Source of the DNA: Imbricaverruca yamaguchii
Taxonomy: Eukaryota > Arthropoda > Thecostraca > Neoverrucidae
Assembly (NCBI GenBank): GCA_034440575.1
Contig: JAOTOL010001556.1
Coordinates: 980,001-1,044,000, forward strand
DNA: 64,000 bases
Direction of reading: 5' to 3'
Shown here one piece after another: positions 50,375 through 62,670 of this stretch. The position numbers and the translations under genes are program-made. Numbering within the stretch: position 1 is the stretch's first letter; each line of letters starts with the position of its first letter. The notes beneath the pieces were generated by a model. It saw only the letters and a list, made by a program, of their open reading frames with translations. It had not been told where the DNA came from and did not search any database.

Positions 50375-51955
50375 TCACGAATCCGACTATAAATCATGAC
50401 CGTGTGTTTTCATGTTGCTATATGGCATGTGACATGTATATTTTTCATTTGCCTATGAGGTTACTTAATATCTTTTCAAATGTAAATTTGTGCTGATTTC
50501 GAGGTCACATGTATGAAGTCACACATGTTATATTTTTGGTTGACTGTAAAATATTAAAGTTATTTGGCATCATGGATAGTATGAATGCAAATTTTATTCA
50601 GTATTTTTATCGATCAGCATTCCGGAATTTCTCCTCTATGTCCCTGGTTATAACTGCCCTCACGTTTCTTATCTCAATAGGGTCCGGATAAAATATGGCA
50701 GTAACATCAGGTACAATGATTGCTAATGAAAGGCGGAAAGCATGTCTGACCACAAGTGAAGAAAACAACATAAAGTATGCCAGCAACGAGAGCTACAATG
50801 GCTTAACAAACACAACAGTTGGTTTCCAGACTGAGTAGTTTGCCCAGAATGAGCTTTCATTAATGTAGTAGGACTAACTGGCTTCCACCATAGGGTGAGG
50901 TTTGTATAAAACAACATACATTGAGAGGGCAAGGGGTAGCAATGTTCTGCAAATATTTGAGGTGCCCTACAATTTGAGTATTGGTAATGGGCAAGTCTCA
51001 TGTCAGAACAGGCCATTTTTTCAAGTACTACTGCTTTTTAAGGTCAAAACGTTGATCAAAATATTTGTGGCATCCAACATGAGATGCTTCACTGCCAACC
51101 GTTTACTTTTCCATATGGGATGCTGCCAGTTTGTAATAATGGCGACAATTTTAGTTTGGATCGCACCCGATTGTCAGGGGAAGATGGATCGTAGAAAACG
51201 GTACTAATATTATTGTTCATACCGAGGTAAACAAACGCAACCAAGTAAGCCAAAAGCAACATCCATCTGCCTCGCGACAGCCAAAAAGATGAAGCTGTCG
51301 GGCGATCGTGCCCGCCGGGACAGTCCAATGGCCATTGCCGGTGGCTCCGCTTGCTATGACGAACATTTCAATGCATGTGTACCACTGTCCGACAGAGGTA
51401 CGAGTATCTTGATAAGCATGGGTATGCATAAAGAGGGGGGCTGGAACTGGGGTCCTTTCCTCAGACGTGTAAAAATTGTGGTTTGTCACTCAGGTTTAGC
51501 TTGAAAATGGTGATTTTATCTTCTATTTTGGAAAAAAAACTCCCACAAAATCTGCTGATGCTACTTTAATAGGCACTGGTGATTAGCACAAGCCTGCTAT
51601 TATCTCCATTCTCTGAATGCTCATTTACAGGTTGCCAATTGAGAAGATTTTCAATCTCTAAAAATGTGCACAGTTACTGTTAATTACATTTTATGTGACA
51701 AAGAGTTGATGTAAAATAGCAAAACATCAAAACTAAGCAATAGCACAAGCAATTTGTTACCATACCTCACTTTCTAGTAGTCATGAGAAGCATGGGAGGA
51801 AGGATTCAGATTTCACAATGCAGTAAAGAATTTGGTAGCCATAAACATTGGGGAAGGCACGGTTTTTAAATTGGTAACACTGATCATTTCTTCTGTCACT
51901 TCTCCATTTTCTCTCAAAGCTACACATGTTTGGTATGAAGATAGAGCCTTTGGGC
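50375..51955. other. No recognisable gene
   Basis: AT-rich DNA without supported features. Confidence 0.45.
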
Positions 51956-51961
51956 AACCCA

Positions 51962-52110
51962 CGAGCAACATTTCAATCTGGGACAGGTCAGGCCAAGCCT
52001 CAGGTGAAGGTTAGCTTTAATTTGTCAACGTCCTCGGGTTTCGTCGCTATGACTTCAATTTGCATTACGTGGGTGTCATTCAACGTGGCGACAAGCGCGA
52101 AGAGTTTTTT
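51962..52110. repeat. Old dispersed satellite-like segment
   Basis: It is homologous by eye to 13283-13425 (see there). It directly precedes a SINE and the degenerate satellite at 52330. Confidence 0.55.
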
Positions 52111-52117
52111 TCCATAG

Positions 52118-52293
52118 GGTTGGTTGGTTGGTTGGTTATTGGTTTTATGACACATCGACCGCCGAGTCATGCAGCGTCGCCAATCTCTCACGCCGATTGG
52201 TCGCGGGCGAAGAGTAGCGACAGGTGAGACTCGAACCCACAGCCTTTATTTAGATTGTGTGACGAGCAATTTACCCCCTAGGCAACTCGTCCC
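52118..52293 (-). mobile_element. SINE family A, near full length
   Basis: The plus strand reads GGTTGGTTGGTTGGTTATTG, ATCGACCGCCGAGTCATGCA and GGGCGAAGAGTAGCGACAGG. B box and A box are present in reverse (GAGACTCGAACCC, AACTCGTCC). No exact target duplication was found. Confidence 0.9.
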
Positions 52294-52329
52294 CTTTCCT
52301 CCATATGGATCACTCAGGGAAAATTCTAA

Positions 52330-53420
52330 CTAACCTATGACTTTTGAGTTTGACAATGGCATGTCCAGCTTGATATGATACTAGAGGTTCATCTTGAGCT
52401 ATTGTTTGATACCAGAAAAAGCTTTGCGCAAAGAAAAAAAGGATGAGGAGACCGAAGAAATCGGCTTGACATTTGACCTTTGAAATTAGCTACAAGTCTA
52501 AACTTTCTAATATGGCGCAATAAGCTATGTCCAGTGATACCCATTTGATGCAAATCAAACCTACAGCAACGAATCGCGAGGACTTAAAACATTTTTAGCC
52601 AACCTTTAACCTTGAGGTTTGAAGTTGACATATCCTGGTTCCAAATGTGATTCGAGTGTTCAGAATGGGCTATTACTTGATAGTGGATCTGGGTAGGCTT
52701 GGGCGAAAAGAAATCAGCTTTACCTTTGACTATCGATATTATTTCGAATTGTCACATTTCTGATACTGCACAATTGATGCTGAATGACATCCTTTTTTTC
52801 AGATTGAGGCCATAGTGACAAAATACCAGGTCATCAAAAGAACTCAACCTAACCTTTCACCCTGACATGTTCCAGTTTGAAATGTTATTGGGGGTTGACC
52901 TCAGGCTATCGTTTAATACGAGATTTTGGCAGATTTGGTAGAAACGAAAATAAACCCAGAGAACTGAGGAAATCAGATTGACCTTCAACCTTGAAAGATA
53001 GCTTGATTGCAAGCTTCCAGATATCTCACAACACACCACGTCGAATGACGCCCAATTGGATGGAAATTGAAGTGATTGCTGCCGAACCTCGCGTTCGGTC
53101 GCCATCACTTCAATACCTTCATATAATAAATTGAGCTAATCTTTGACCTCAATGTTAGACCTTTACATGTCTCGATTCAAAATGTTACACAAGGGTTCAC
53201 TGTGGGCTATCACTTGATGCCAGATTTGGACATGTTTGGGTGAAAAACAAAAATGTGAGGACTGAAGGAACTGGTTGGCATTGGACCTTCTTGACCTTCG
53301 TGTCATGACCTTGAGTTATCATATGCAGTTGCTTCCAGTATGTTCAGTACAGGCACAAACATTTGTTGTAATTGATTTCAATGAACATAAACCCATTGAT
53401 GAATGACATTAACTTACTGT
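52330..53420. repeat. Degenerate satellite, about 270-bp period, about 4 copies
   Basis: Each block repeats in order: TTTGACCT-like words, GACATGTCC.GGTTCAAAAT, GGGCTATCACTTGAT.CCAGAT and TTGGGTGAAAA, then a GATTGACCTTC-like word. The blocks begin near 52340, 52610, 52850 and 53130. Identity is low, so it is old. Confidence 0.65.
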
Positions 53421-53424
53421 ATAT

Positions 53425-54025
53425 GCTTAAGGGTGCCCTAACCCCACACCAAGACTTCAAGACACCCAAAGAGTCACATTTGTTTCAGATGTATGGATAT
53501 TACAAGCTGGGGAAAGCAGCCTAAGACATATGAGGCCTTGCAACCATGCAAACTTGGTGCCTCACGAAGCACAGTCAAGTCTTGGCAAAGGCACAAGATG
53601 GTCAAGTCTTGGCAAAGGCACAAGAATCCAAACAAAGGCACAAGATGGTAAAAGTGCATGTTATTCAACAATGTTCTAAAAGCATTAATTTGTCATGCTT
53701 CCTGATTTACCACTCAGAGATTATGTGGTGACAGATTGTTTATGAAACCCGCTGATTGGTTGGATGAGCTTCTAGTGTTTTTTGTTTTGTTTGGTATCCT
53801 CTTGCATAGATACTTCTGCTACATAAATGTTAAATATAATTGTGTGGTAACCATACACAGGAATTTTTCTAGCTGAGGGTGGGGATGCAAGAAAAATGTC
53901 ATGTGCTAATGCAATCTTGTTGAAAGTGCCTCATTTTGCAGGCTGGTGACATATTAGGTGGGATTGGATTTTTATTCAATCTTGTCTTGCCAGGTTCAGG
54001 TTATGGTATATACAATTATTAGAAA
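53425..54025. other. Short direct repeats only
   Basis: CAAGTCTTGGCAAAGGCACA occurs twice and again in part at 53575-53650. No gene. Confidence 0.5.
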
Positions 54026-54028
54026 TAT

Positions 54029-54078
54029 TTATTATATATACATATGTATATATATAAATATATATATATATATATAAG
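54029..54078. repeat. TA-rich microsatellite
   Basis: TATATATACATATGTATATA followed by TATATA runs. Confidence 0.95.
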
Positions 54079-54079
54079 C

Positions 54080-55240
54080 CTCTTGCCCAATCTTGGGTGA
54101 AAAAATGTTTTTCTGATGCATCTTCATCAAAGTTGAGTGGTTTTCTGTTCATTTCTTTGGGAAATGGTAGCATTTTGAGCCAGGAGTAAATAGAGTTCCA
54201 GAATACATATCTCAAGAAATGCTCATTGCATCATGGAAAGAACATCAAATTCATTCAAATAGCATTCAACAACACCAGGGATACATCTTTACAATGAAAA
54301 TACACTTAAAGCACTTAAGTATCCCCTCCAATCCCAACACAATATGTTAAAGTATGGGGAGATTGTAGAATATAAACATAACTACATATTGCAGAAAATA
54401 TAACATTTCCAGTGTGGTTATATATGAAGGATGCAAGATTATAAAAACTGAACCTGACCCACTCCATGCAAAAAACCTGTTAATGTTTTATCACCTAAAG
54501 CATATGGATATTAGATTGCTAAAAACCAACTGATGCTGGATGTCCTAAAACCTACTGGTGTTGGATCTTGTAGCATCATTACAACACCAAAGGGGTCTGC
54601 ATTGTCTGCTATGTCAATGCTATGTGGTGTAATTTTAAATAGTGAATATCTTACCTTTATACAATGTCCCAAAGGAATGGTAGAGAAGTAAGTGGTATTA
54701 TTCACCTTAAGATACCATCAGACAAGTTTTGCAGGCATTTTACCTCCATGAAGCAAACAAAGTGGTTAGGCTTGGTTAGGTTATGTTTTTCTGTATGTTG
54801 TAAAGACAAGAAATCAAAATATTTTTGTGATTTTTTCTCTCAGAAAAATGGCTTTTTGAAAAGAGGATACCAGAGTAAGTTAGGTCAGCTTAGGTTAGAT
54901 TTAATTGGAAATTTCTTCAATATAAAAATGGTTTCAAATTTCCAATTTTGAATGCATAATTTGTGTTCTTGCATGGAGAGTTAGGATATTTTAGGTTGGG
55001 TTATTTTATACTTCTTTGGATAATATTTTTAATGCTATATTCCTGGTACGTTTGCAGTTTCAGGTGATCATGTATTTATTGGAATTTTCTTTTTCTAAAG
55101 CAATGTTTTTTTTAAAGTGAATAACATGATGTGAACACTCATTTCCTCTGCAAATGCATGATTACTTAGTTTTTGGTTAGGAGGAAAAATATTGACAACA
55201 AATGGGCTTGGATTTTTCTCAAATAAACAATCCAAATTCT
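54080..55240. other. No recognisable gene
   Basis: AT-rich DNA. GGTTAGG/AGGTTAG words recur (54765-55010), perhaps an old decayed repeat. Confidence 0.4.
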
Positions 55241-55244
55241 TCCT

Positions 55245-55540
55245 GGGGTGGCTTTATGAGCCAGGGTCCTACTGTTAAACAGAGCTTGTTGAGTGAACCC
55301 TGGCCCCACCACCCAATCCATGAATTCCCATTCCACTGCAGAATTTTGACTGAGTCTAATTTGCTGTCAGTTCACTGACACTGCTGCCTGGTAGATCATC
55401 CCCAGCCATATTGGCCCAGCTGTCAACTGACCCTTCCAGCTGTGGCTAAATGTGGGCACACAGTGACTTGAACCTTGCTGCCAGGACAGGGGAGACCAGA
55501 GCAGGCCAGAGCTCTAACCAACTGTGCTACTTGGGTGGAT
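55245..55540 (-). mobile_element. SINE family C, antisense
   Basis: On the minus strand it has the A box TAGCACAGTTGGTTAGAGC and B box GGTTCAAGTCAC, then GGAAGGGTCAGTTGACAGCT, CAGTCAAAATTCTGCAGTGG and GGGGCCAGGGTTCAC, matching 42330-42640. Confidence 0.93.
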
Positions 55541-55544
55541 TTGA

Positions 55545-55995
55545 ATAATATTGCATAGAAAGTAATAGAAAATAATATTGCATATGGAAATCTTCCATTT
55601 TTTCCCCAAAAAAATTTCAACTTAAAAAGTCTACCTTAACCTAGCCTAGGCTGAAAGGATTGTGAAGAAACAATATCTTACTTCACTTTTTTAACCAGAA
55701 AAATGTAACCCAACCTAATTGAATAAAACCCAGCACCTTTGTATGCTTCATGGAGGTAAAATATGTGTAAAACTTGCATGAACTTGTTATGTTATGCCAG
55801 CCAACTGAAAAACATGCATTTGAAGAGGAAATAGGTGGTCACATGATGTCAACTGCACTCAAAATCATTGCAATGGAGCTAGAAATTCCAAGAATTCAGA
55901 ATTAACTTAAAATGCAAACTTGCTAAATATGGTGCTGAAGCTCAGCCAGTTCAGATCATAGAATCTTCTAGAAGTTGAGCTCAGGGGCCTCTCCC
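55545..55995. other. No recognisable feature
   Basis: AT-rich DNA between SINE and LINE. Confidence 0.4.
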
Positions 55996-56000
55996 ACACT

Positions 56001-57065
56001 AAAGACATAAAGACATAAAGACATAAAAGATCAGTGCAACTCTGAGCCACAAGGGCCCTTCTTGGTTGCACTCTGTACACTGAACCAGTTGCCCACCAAA
56101 TCTGCCAATCAGCCCTCCCTGTAATACTGAAAAGCAAGCCCTCTATTCTTATAATGATTGTCTATGCTGTTTTTAAAGATGTTCAATGTTCTGCTACTGA
56201 CGATGTTTTCTGGCAGCTGGTTCCAGTGTTCCACTACCCTGTTGGTGAAGAAAGTTTGCCTTAACCTTGTTCTGCTGTGGTTAATTTTAATTTTGAATTT
56301 ATGACCTCTAATTGCATCATTTCTGTTAAATTCAAACATTTCCCCAAGGTATCCCCTCTCCAGACCATTGACAAATTTAAAGACCTCGATGAGATCTCCT
56401 CTCGGCCTTCTATATCTAAGTGAAAACATATTCAATTTCTTCAATCTTTCCTCATATGCCAGGTTGCTTATGCCATTAACCATTTTTGTAGCCCTCTTTT
56501 GTACTCTCTCTAAAAGCCAACAATCTTTTTCATAGCTAGGAGACCAAGCTTGGATGCAGTATTCCAAATGTGACCTGACGTATGCACAGTAAAGCTTCCT
56601 GATCACTTCCTCACTTCTGTATGATACATTCCTATTTATTGCCCCGAGCATTCTCAGTGCCTTCTTCCTGGCTTCCTTGGTCTGTTCTGATGCCCCCAAT
56701 TTTGTGTTTAGAATAACACCTAAATCCTTCTCCTGTTGAGTCACTGATAGCACTTGGCCACCCATCAAGTATGGAGCCTTCATATGCTGCTTACCTACAT
56801 GCATGATTTTGCACTTATCAAAGTTAAATTTCATTTGCCATCCTTCGGACCACTTCACAAGTTCGTTTATTTGCAGCGAGATATGTCTGCTCCTGACCTG
56901 TTATTGCCCTAAAGACCTTCAAATCATCTGCAAATTTCAAAACTTTACTGCTTAGACCACTTTCAATATTTTTTAAAAAAATAATAAAAAATAATGGCCC
57001 TTATAATTACCCCCGGGGGACCCCAAAAAAAAAATTTTCCCAATAATTTTTTACCCCTTTCCATT
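56001..57065 (-). mobile_element. CR1/L2-like LINE 3' part, best-preserved copy
   Basis: An uninterrupted 249-codon frame (56858 down to 56109) codes the C-terminal part of the reverse-transcriptase protein: KWSEGWQMKFNFDKCKIMHV, EKDLGVILNTKLG, YCAYVRSHLEYCIQAWSPSY, LRQTFFTNRVVEHWNQLP and the end FQYYREG. Upstream, KVLKFADDLKVFRAITG keeps the catalytic FADD, but in another frame. The 3' end has three ATGTCTTT units (56001-56027), typical of CR1/L2 elements that end in short tandem repeats. From about 56975 leftward in the protein the sequence is corrupted (see findings). Confidence 0.93.
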
Positions 57066-57069
57066 TTTT

Positions 57070-58145
57070 TTATTTACTAATACTCATGCTGTGCTGTCTT
57101 GCAATTTCTTCATAATTATTACATGGGTAAATTTGTCTCAAAAGGTGTTTTACCTACATTAATTTAAGCTGAATTGTTGTAGTTTCATTCCTTTCATATT
57201 TCTGCATATTAATTTGTCTGTCTCTACATGGCCCAAATCCAACATTAATATCACTCAACAAGTGCTACAGGAGGGAGCTCAAGCAAACCACCCTCAGTTC
57301 TAGGGGACATAAAGCGTGGCTCACGGTTTCGGCTTCACCCATACTAGTAATTGTAATGTGCATACGGCGAATTAATTCAAATTGTAAATATCTCTGGGAA
57401 TGCCACAAAGATGCAACAAACCAACACAATGTGGAAGGTTTGGACCAAAACCTGCAAATTACTAGCCATTCAGCAAAAATTAGCATACTTACCAGGCACC
57501 TGCAAGCTTAGTGGTTCTGCGCAGAGTAACCTCAACCCCAGAACCCCAAACCTTCTAAATGATATCAAGATACAAACAGGATCTCAGCAGGGATCCTGTT
57601 TACACGCCGACGAATACCATTTTTAAAGATTATCATGAGAAGCAAAATTGCTACCATATGGGGCCAAATGACGTCATTCAATTATGCTGAAGCCGAAGAG
57701 CCGGTAATATATGGCTGGTTTGTTGGCTATTTGAGTTTTAGGGCGCATCTATCACGTTTATTCTTTGGCAGCCATAAGTAATCGCTTGGTACTGGCTAAT
57801 AATAATCATGCCCTCCTTTGAAGTACTAAATGTGTAATTATACCCGCCCAAGTAACATCCTTTAGCACATATGCACGAGATAAAATGCTAGTCAGGTACA
57901 GATGACATGGAGCTTGATGTCAGAGATGTATTCAGATAATTTGTCAATCTCGATAAAACTCGAATCGTCGCCCATAATGTCAGTAAGCGTAATCGAGTCC
58001 ACTCGTCGCTCAAAATGTCGTCTTCGTTGCGTTCGTAAGCGAAATGACAACAAAGCATGGTAAGATGCACATCCAGGGGCGTCGACACCGGGGGGAGGGG
58101 GGAAATGATCCGCTCCCATGAGACTGGACGGTCGCCGTCCCCCAT
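57070..58145. other. No recognisable gene
   Basis: A SINE-tail scrap (GAGTTTTAGGGCGCATCTAT) lies near 57734. Nothing else could be assigned. Confidence 0.4.
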
Positions 58146-58149
58146 AGAA

Positions 58150-58780
58150 TCTGAAGAGACCCCTATCCGGAAATGTACAAGGAAAAAAGATGGGCGAGGA
58201 GGCCGACGGGGCAGAAGATCATGCTGTCAAGGATGCCCCAAAACCGACCAGGCTCCCAGGAAATATCACCAGGTCCCTATAAGAGAAGTACAACAGAGAT
58301 TTCGAGGAGGTCCCCAGGACGAAAAGGATGCCCCAGGACGAAAAAGATGCTCCCAGGACGAAAAGGATTCCCCAGGATGGAAAGAATGCCCCCAAGATGA
58401 AAAGCCTAGGACGAAAAGGAGACCCTCAGGTCGAAAAAGAGGTCCCCAGGACGAAAATGAAAAAGAAATCACCAAGGATAGGGTAGGAGGTCCGAGAAAT
58501 CGAGTGCGAAAAATTGGCACGGAGGCCCCCAGGATTACAAAGAAACCCCAATGCGGGAGGGGAGGCCCAAGAAAATGAGAGGAGGCCCTAAGACGGAAAA
58601 GAAAACCAAGGGATATGAGATGAGCTTTCGGAGGCGCAAAAGCAGGCATCAAGACGGGTAAGGTTCCACAAAGATAGAAAAGGATGATCAAGGGGCATGG
58701 CAGGAGGCGCCTGATTCGGAAGTGGACGATACGAGATTGGAAATTATACCCCATGGTGAACAATGAAGGCCATAAAATAG
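58150..58780 (+). repeat. Degenerate purine-rich tandem repeat
   Basis: Words CCCCAGGACGAAAAGGATG, GAGGTCCCC and GAGGCCC recur every 20-30 bp, best preserved at 58300-58470 and decaying to the right. Long frames on both strands (173 and 165 codons) reflect the purine bias. Confidence 0.8.
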
Positions 58781-58792
58781 GAGAAAGGCCAT

Positions 58793-60468
58793 ACGTCCGT
58801 GAAGTTAGCGACTTATTCAGCGACGGATTCAGCGACGGATTCAGATTTCCTTCAAAACCGGTGTATAGGTCAAATATAGCACGCTGAGCACGAATATGAC
58901 CTTCATTTGGCCGGTCAAGGTCAAATTCGAGGTCAAATTCAAGGTCAAAGGAAGGGGTACCGCATAACGTCCCGAATTTACCGCACGATTGTCTCTAAAT
59001 TGGTGCCAGATGATAGCCAGGCCTGATGTCTAGCGTCCGTCAAGGTGACATGACCCATGTCCTTTGACCTTTGGGGTCAAATTCAAGGTCAAAGGACGGG
59101 GTACCGCATAACGTCCCGAATTTACCGCACGATTGTCTCTAAATTGGTGCCAGATGATAGCCAGGTCTGATGTCTAGCGTCCGTCAAGGTGACCTGACCC
59201 ATGACCTTTGACCTTTGGAGTCAAATTCAAGGTCAAAGGACGGGGTACCGCATAACGTCCCGAATTTACCGCACGATCGTCTCTAAATTAGTGCCAGATG
59301 ATAGCCAGGCCTGATGTCTAGCGTTCGTCAAGGTGACCTGACCCATGACCTTTGACCTTGGGGGTCAAATTCAAGGTCAAAGGACGGGGTACCGCATAAC
59401 GTCCCGAATTTACCGCACGATTGTCTTTAAATTGGTGCCAGATGATAGCCAGGCCTGATGTCTAGCGTCCGTCAAGGTGACCTGACCCATGACCTTTGAC
59501 CTTGGGAGTCAAATTCAAGGTCAAAGGACGGGGTACCGCATAACGTCCCGAATTTACCGCACGATCCTCTCTAAATTGGTGCCAGATGATACCCAGGCCT
59601 GATGTCTAGCGTCCGTCAAGGTGACCTGACCCATGTCCTTTGACCTTGGGGGTCAAATTTAAGGTCAAAGGACGGGGTACCGCATAACGTCCCGAATTTA
59701 CCGCACGATTGACTCTAAATTGGTGCCAGATGATAGCCAGGCCTGATGTCTAGCGTCCGTCAAGGTGACCTGACCAATGACCTTTGACCTTGGGGGTCAT
59801 ATTCAGGGTCAAAGTACGGACCTTAGGGGTTTGACCTTAGGGGTCAAATTCGTTAGCGACTTATTCAGCGACGGATTCAGCGACGGATTCAGATATCCTT
59901 CAAAACCGGTGTATAGGTCAAATATAGCACGCTGAGCACGAATATGGCCTTCATTTGGCCGGTCAAGGTCAAATTCGAGGTCAAATTCAAGGTCAAAGGA
60001 AGGGGTACCGCATAACGTCCCGAATTTACCGCACGATTGTCTCTAAATTGGTGCCAGATGATAGCCAGACCTGATGTCTAGCGTCCGTCAAGGTGACCTG
60101 ACCCATGGCCTTTGACCTTGGGAGTCAAATTCAAGGTCAAAGGACGGGGTACCGCATAACGTCCCGAATTTACCGCACGATTGTCTCTAAATTGGTGCCA
60201 GATGATGCCAGGCCTGATATCTTGCGTCCGTCAAGGTGACCTGACCCATGACCTTTGACCTTGGGGGTCAAATTTAAGGTCAAAGGACGGGGTACCGCAT
60301 AACGTCCCGAATTTACCGCACGATTGACTCTAAATTGGTGCCAGATGATAGCCAGGCCTGATGTCTAGCGTCCGTCAAGGTGACCTGACCCATGACCTTT
60401 GACCTTGGGAGTCAAATTCAAGGTCAAAGGACTGGGGTTATGCGGTACCCCGCTAACTTCACGGACGT
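58793..60468. mobile_element. Mutator/Foldback-like non-autonomous DNA transposon
   Basis: The perfect 18-bp terminal inverted repeats ACGTCCGTGAAGTTAGCG lie at 58793-58810 and, inverted, at 60451-60468. A perfect 9-bp target duplication AAAGGCCAT lies outside them (58784-58792 and 60469-60477). The 1676-bp interior has no transposase and consists mainly of a 144-bp tandem array. Nine-base duplications are typical of Mutator-like elements, and internal tandem repeats recall Drosophila Foldback elements. The class assignment is inference; the transposon structure is seen directly. Confidence 0.9.
58920..60440. repeat. 144-bp tandem repeats inside the transposon
   Basis: The landmark GGGGTACCGCATAACGTCCC starts at 58954, 59098, 59242, 59386, 59530 and 59674, then again at 60002, 60146 and 60289: an exact 144-bp period except one 143. 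The left-end segment (GTTAGCGACTTATTCAGCGA to GGTCAAAGGAAGGGG) recurs at 59851, so a block of about 1050 bp including the array was itself duplicated. Confidence 0.97.
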
Positions 60469-60479
60469 AAAGGCCATTG

Positions 60480-61085
60480 GAAGACAGATGGCTTCCAAGC
60501 GGAAAAGAATGCTCCAAGACGGCCAAGAATGTCCTCGGGAAATAACAAGGCCACTGAGATAGGAAAGGTTGCCTGCAATTTGGCAGAGGAGGCACCTGGG
60601 AGAGAAGAGGAGTCCACCAGGAGATAAGAGACCACCCTTAAGGTGGGCAAAGTTAGAATCAACACGTAGAGCAGGAGGCCCCAAGGACGTGAGAGGAGGA
60701 ACCTACTTTGAAAAAGAATGACTCTAGAATAGAAATGAGGCCCCTACTGGACTCGAGAGGAATCACCCAAGAAGGAGTAGGTCTCCAGAACCGAATGCGA
60801 CCCGGAAGATCGGAAAGAGTTCCAAGGAAATGAGAGGAGGCCCTTGAGATTGGAGTGGTAGCAGGTATGGAAGGATGTGAGGTTTCAAAGATTGCAAATT
60901 CCCTTAAGACGGGTACGGCTTCGCCAGGATAAAGGAATTTGGCAGATAATGCACCTGAAACATGAGAGGAAGCCCGTGGCATGTTAAAAGGGCCCCAGGA
61001 TGTAAGAGGAGGTACTCCAAGACGGGAGCGGAGGGCCATTGAATATGTAGGATGGTAGGACACACAAGGAGACATTGAAAACCGG
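60480..61085 (+). repeat. Degenerate purine-rich repeat, continuation
   Basis: The same kind of sequence as 58150-58780 (GAAAAGAATG, GAGAGGAGGCCC, AAGACGGG words). It is what the transposon at 58793 was inserted into. Confidence 0.6.
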
Positions 61086-62670
61086 CAAGGATGCTCCAGG
61101 AAATGAGATGAAATCCTTAAGACGCGAGATGAGGCCTATAAATTGCAAAAAGAAACCCTTAAGAAAAAGTAGTAGTCGTGCCAGGGTATTTAAAAATCAC
61201 GATATGGACGAAAAAGATCCGGCCGGGGTCCCTGAAAATCATGCTGAGCCTGGGGCACGGAAAAATAACGGCTGGACAAAGAAAATTATTATGGGGGAAT
61301 GACGGGTAGTACAGCTCTACAACAGTCTCATTGGGACCAAGACAGATGAATCCGGAGAAACTAAAAACAATCCGGACATCGATAAGCACTCTGGGGCCCA
61401 ACAACGACGCCAAAAACCCCCAAAACGCATTGGACCCCAAAAAACTGTCGAGGTCGCTAAAGCTCGCGCTATGGATCCAAGCAAATGACATCGGAGCCCA
61501 AAAGATCACCTTGGACAACAAAAGTCTGGTCCCAGTCCTTAAAAATCAAACTGAAGGATCAGAATGTCGCGCAAGGACCCCAAAAGTTGCAATTGATTCA
61601 AAAATCAATTCTTAACTTGAATATCACTCTGGGACAAAAATATACACCTTCAGTGGCCGTAGTAGCATATCAAATTGGCAAATGCCCCCCATCCTGAGAG
61701 GGATAAGTTCCCAAGAATCGTGCCGGGGCCTTAAAAGTTGCGCTGTGGCCACCAAAATTCACGTCGGTCCACCATATTTAGCGGCGGGTACCCGGAAAAC
61801 CTGCTCCGAAGCCCGAAAACTTGCAACAAGGAACCGACAAAATGGCGTTGGGGCAACAGCTAAGTATAACACGTCCCACAAACTTGATCCGGTCCTTCAA
61901 AATATCGCACTCGGGACCCACAACTCCCATCGGTAGTCCCGTCAAGGAAAAATAATGGCGTCTGCACGTAAGCACAGTGTGACCACAAGAACCGAATCGG
62001 TGTCAGACAAAAAATAAAGCTGGAGCCCTCCAAAATGAGGATGGATTCCACAAAATGAATATCCCCGTCAGGAAAATGGCTCTGGGGCACCGAACATGCA
62101 ACCGGATATCATCACAAATTGCGTAAGTCACCGAAAAACATACCGGGTCTCGAAAAATCAAAGTGAAATACAAAAACACGGCGCAAGGGGTTCGAAAGAT
62201 CAGACCGGAATTCTGATTTTTTTTTAATCAGAAAATATCTACAAAAATCACATTGAACCAGAAAACTGGCGTTTGGTCCCAGAACCACGCGCCTGGGTGT
62301 GGTAAGTCGCGCTGGGACCCAAGAAGCATCACACCGAATCCACACAATCGTATTGGAGCCCCGCAAATGTGCGTCAGACGCCCCAAGCAAATAAAACGTG
62401 ACCCAAAGAGCACAACGGGGGCCAACAATACAACTGGCCCTCCAAAGCGCACATAGGTCTACCAGGAAGCGACAGTGCCTTAACCGGCGCCGTCTCTCCG
62501 GCCAGATCCTCACACCCCGTCTCGGGTGGGGGAGATAGTAACTCCCCTCTAAAATCCAAACTAAGCGTTGCACGGAAACGAAAGAGGTGTCATCGGAAAG
62601 CGCTCGACGAGTAGTGGCCTGGTCCACCACAAAACGATTTTCCCCTAAAAGTGACGTCACCAGGGGGGCT
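61086..62670 (+). repeat. Degenerate repeat with AAAAATC/GGGACCC words
   Basis: Words such as GGGACCCA, AAAAATCA, CACTCTGGG and TTGGAGCCC recur at roughly 25-35 bp for 1.5 kb, with too much divergence to fix a unit. No gene is recognisable. Confidence 0.5.
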
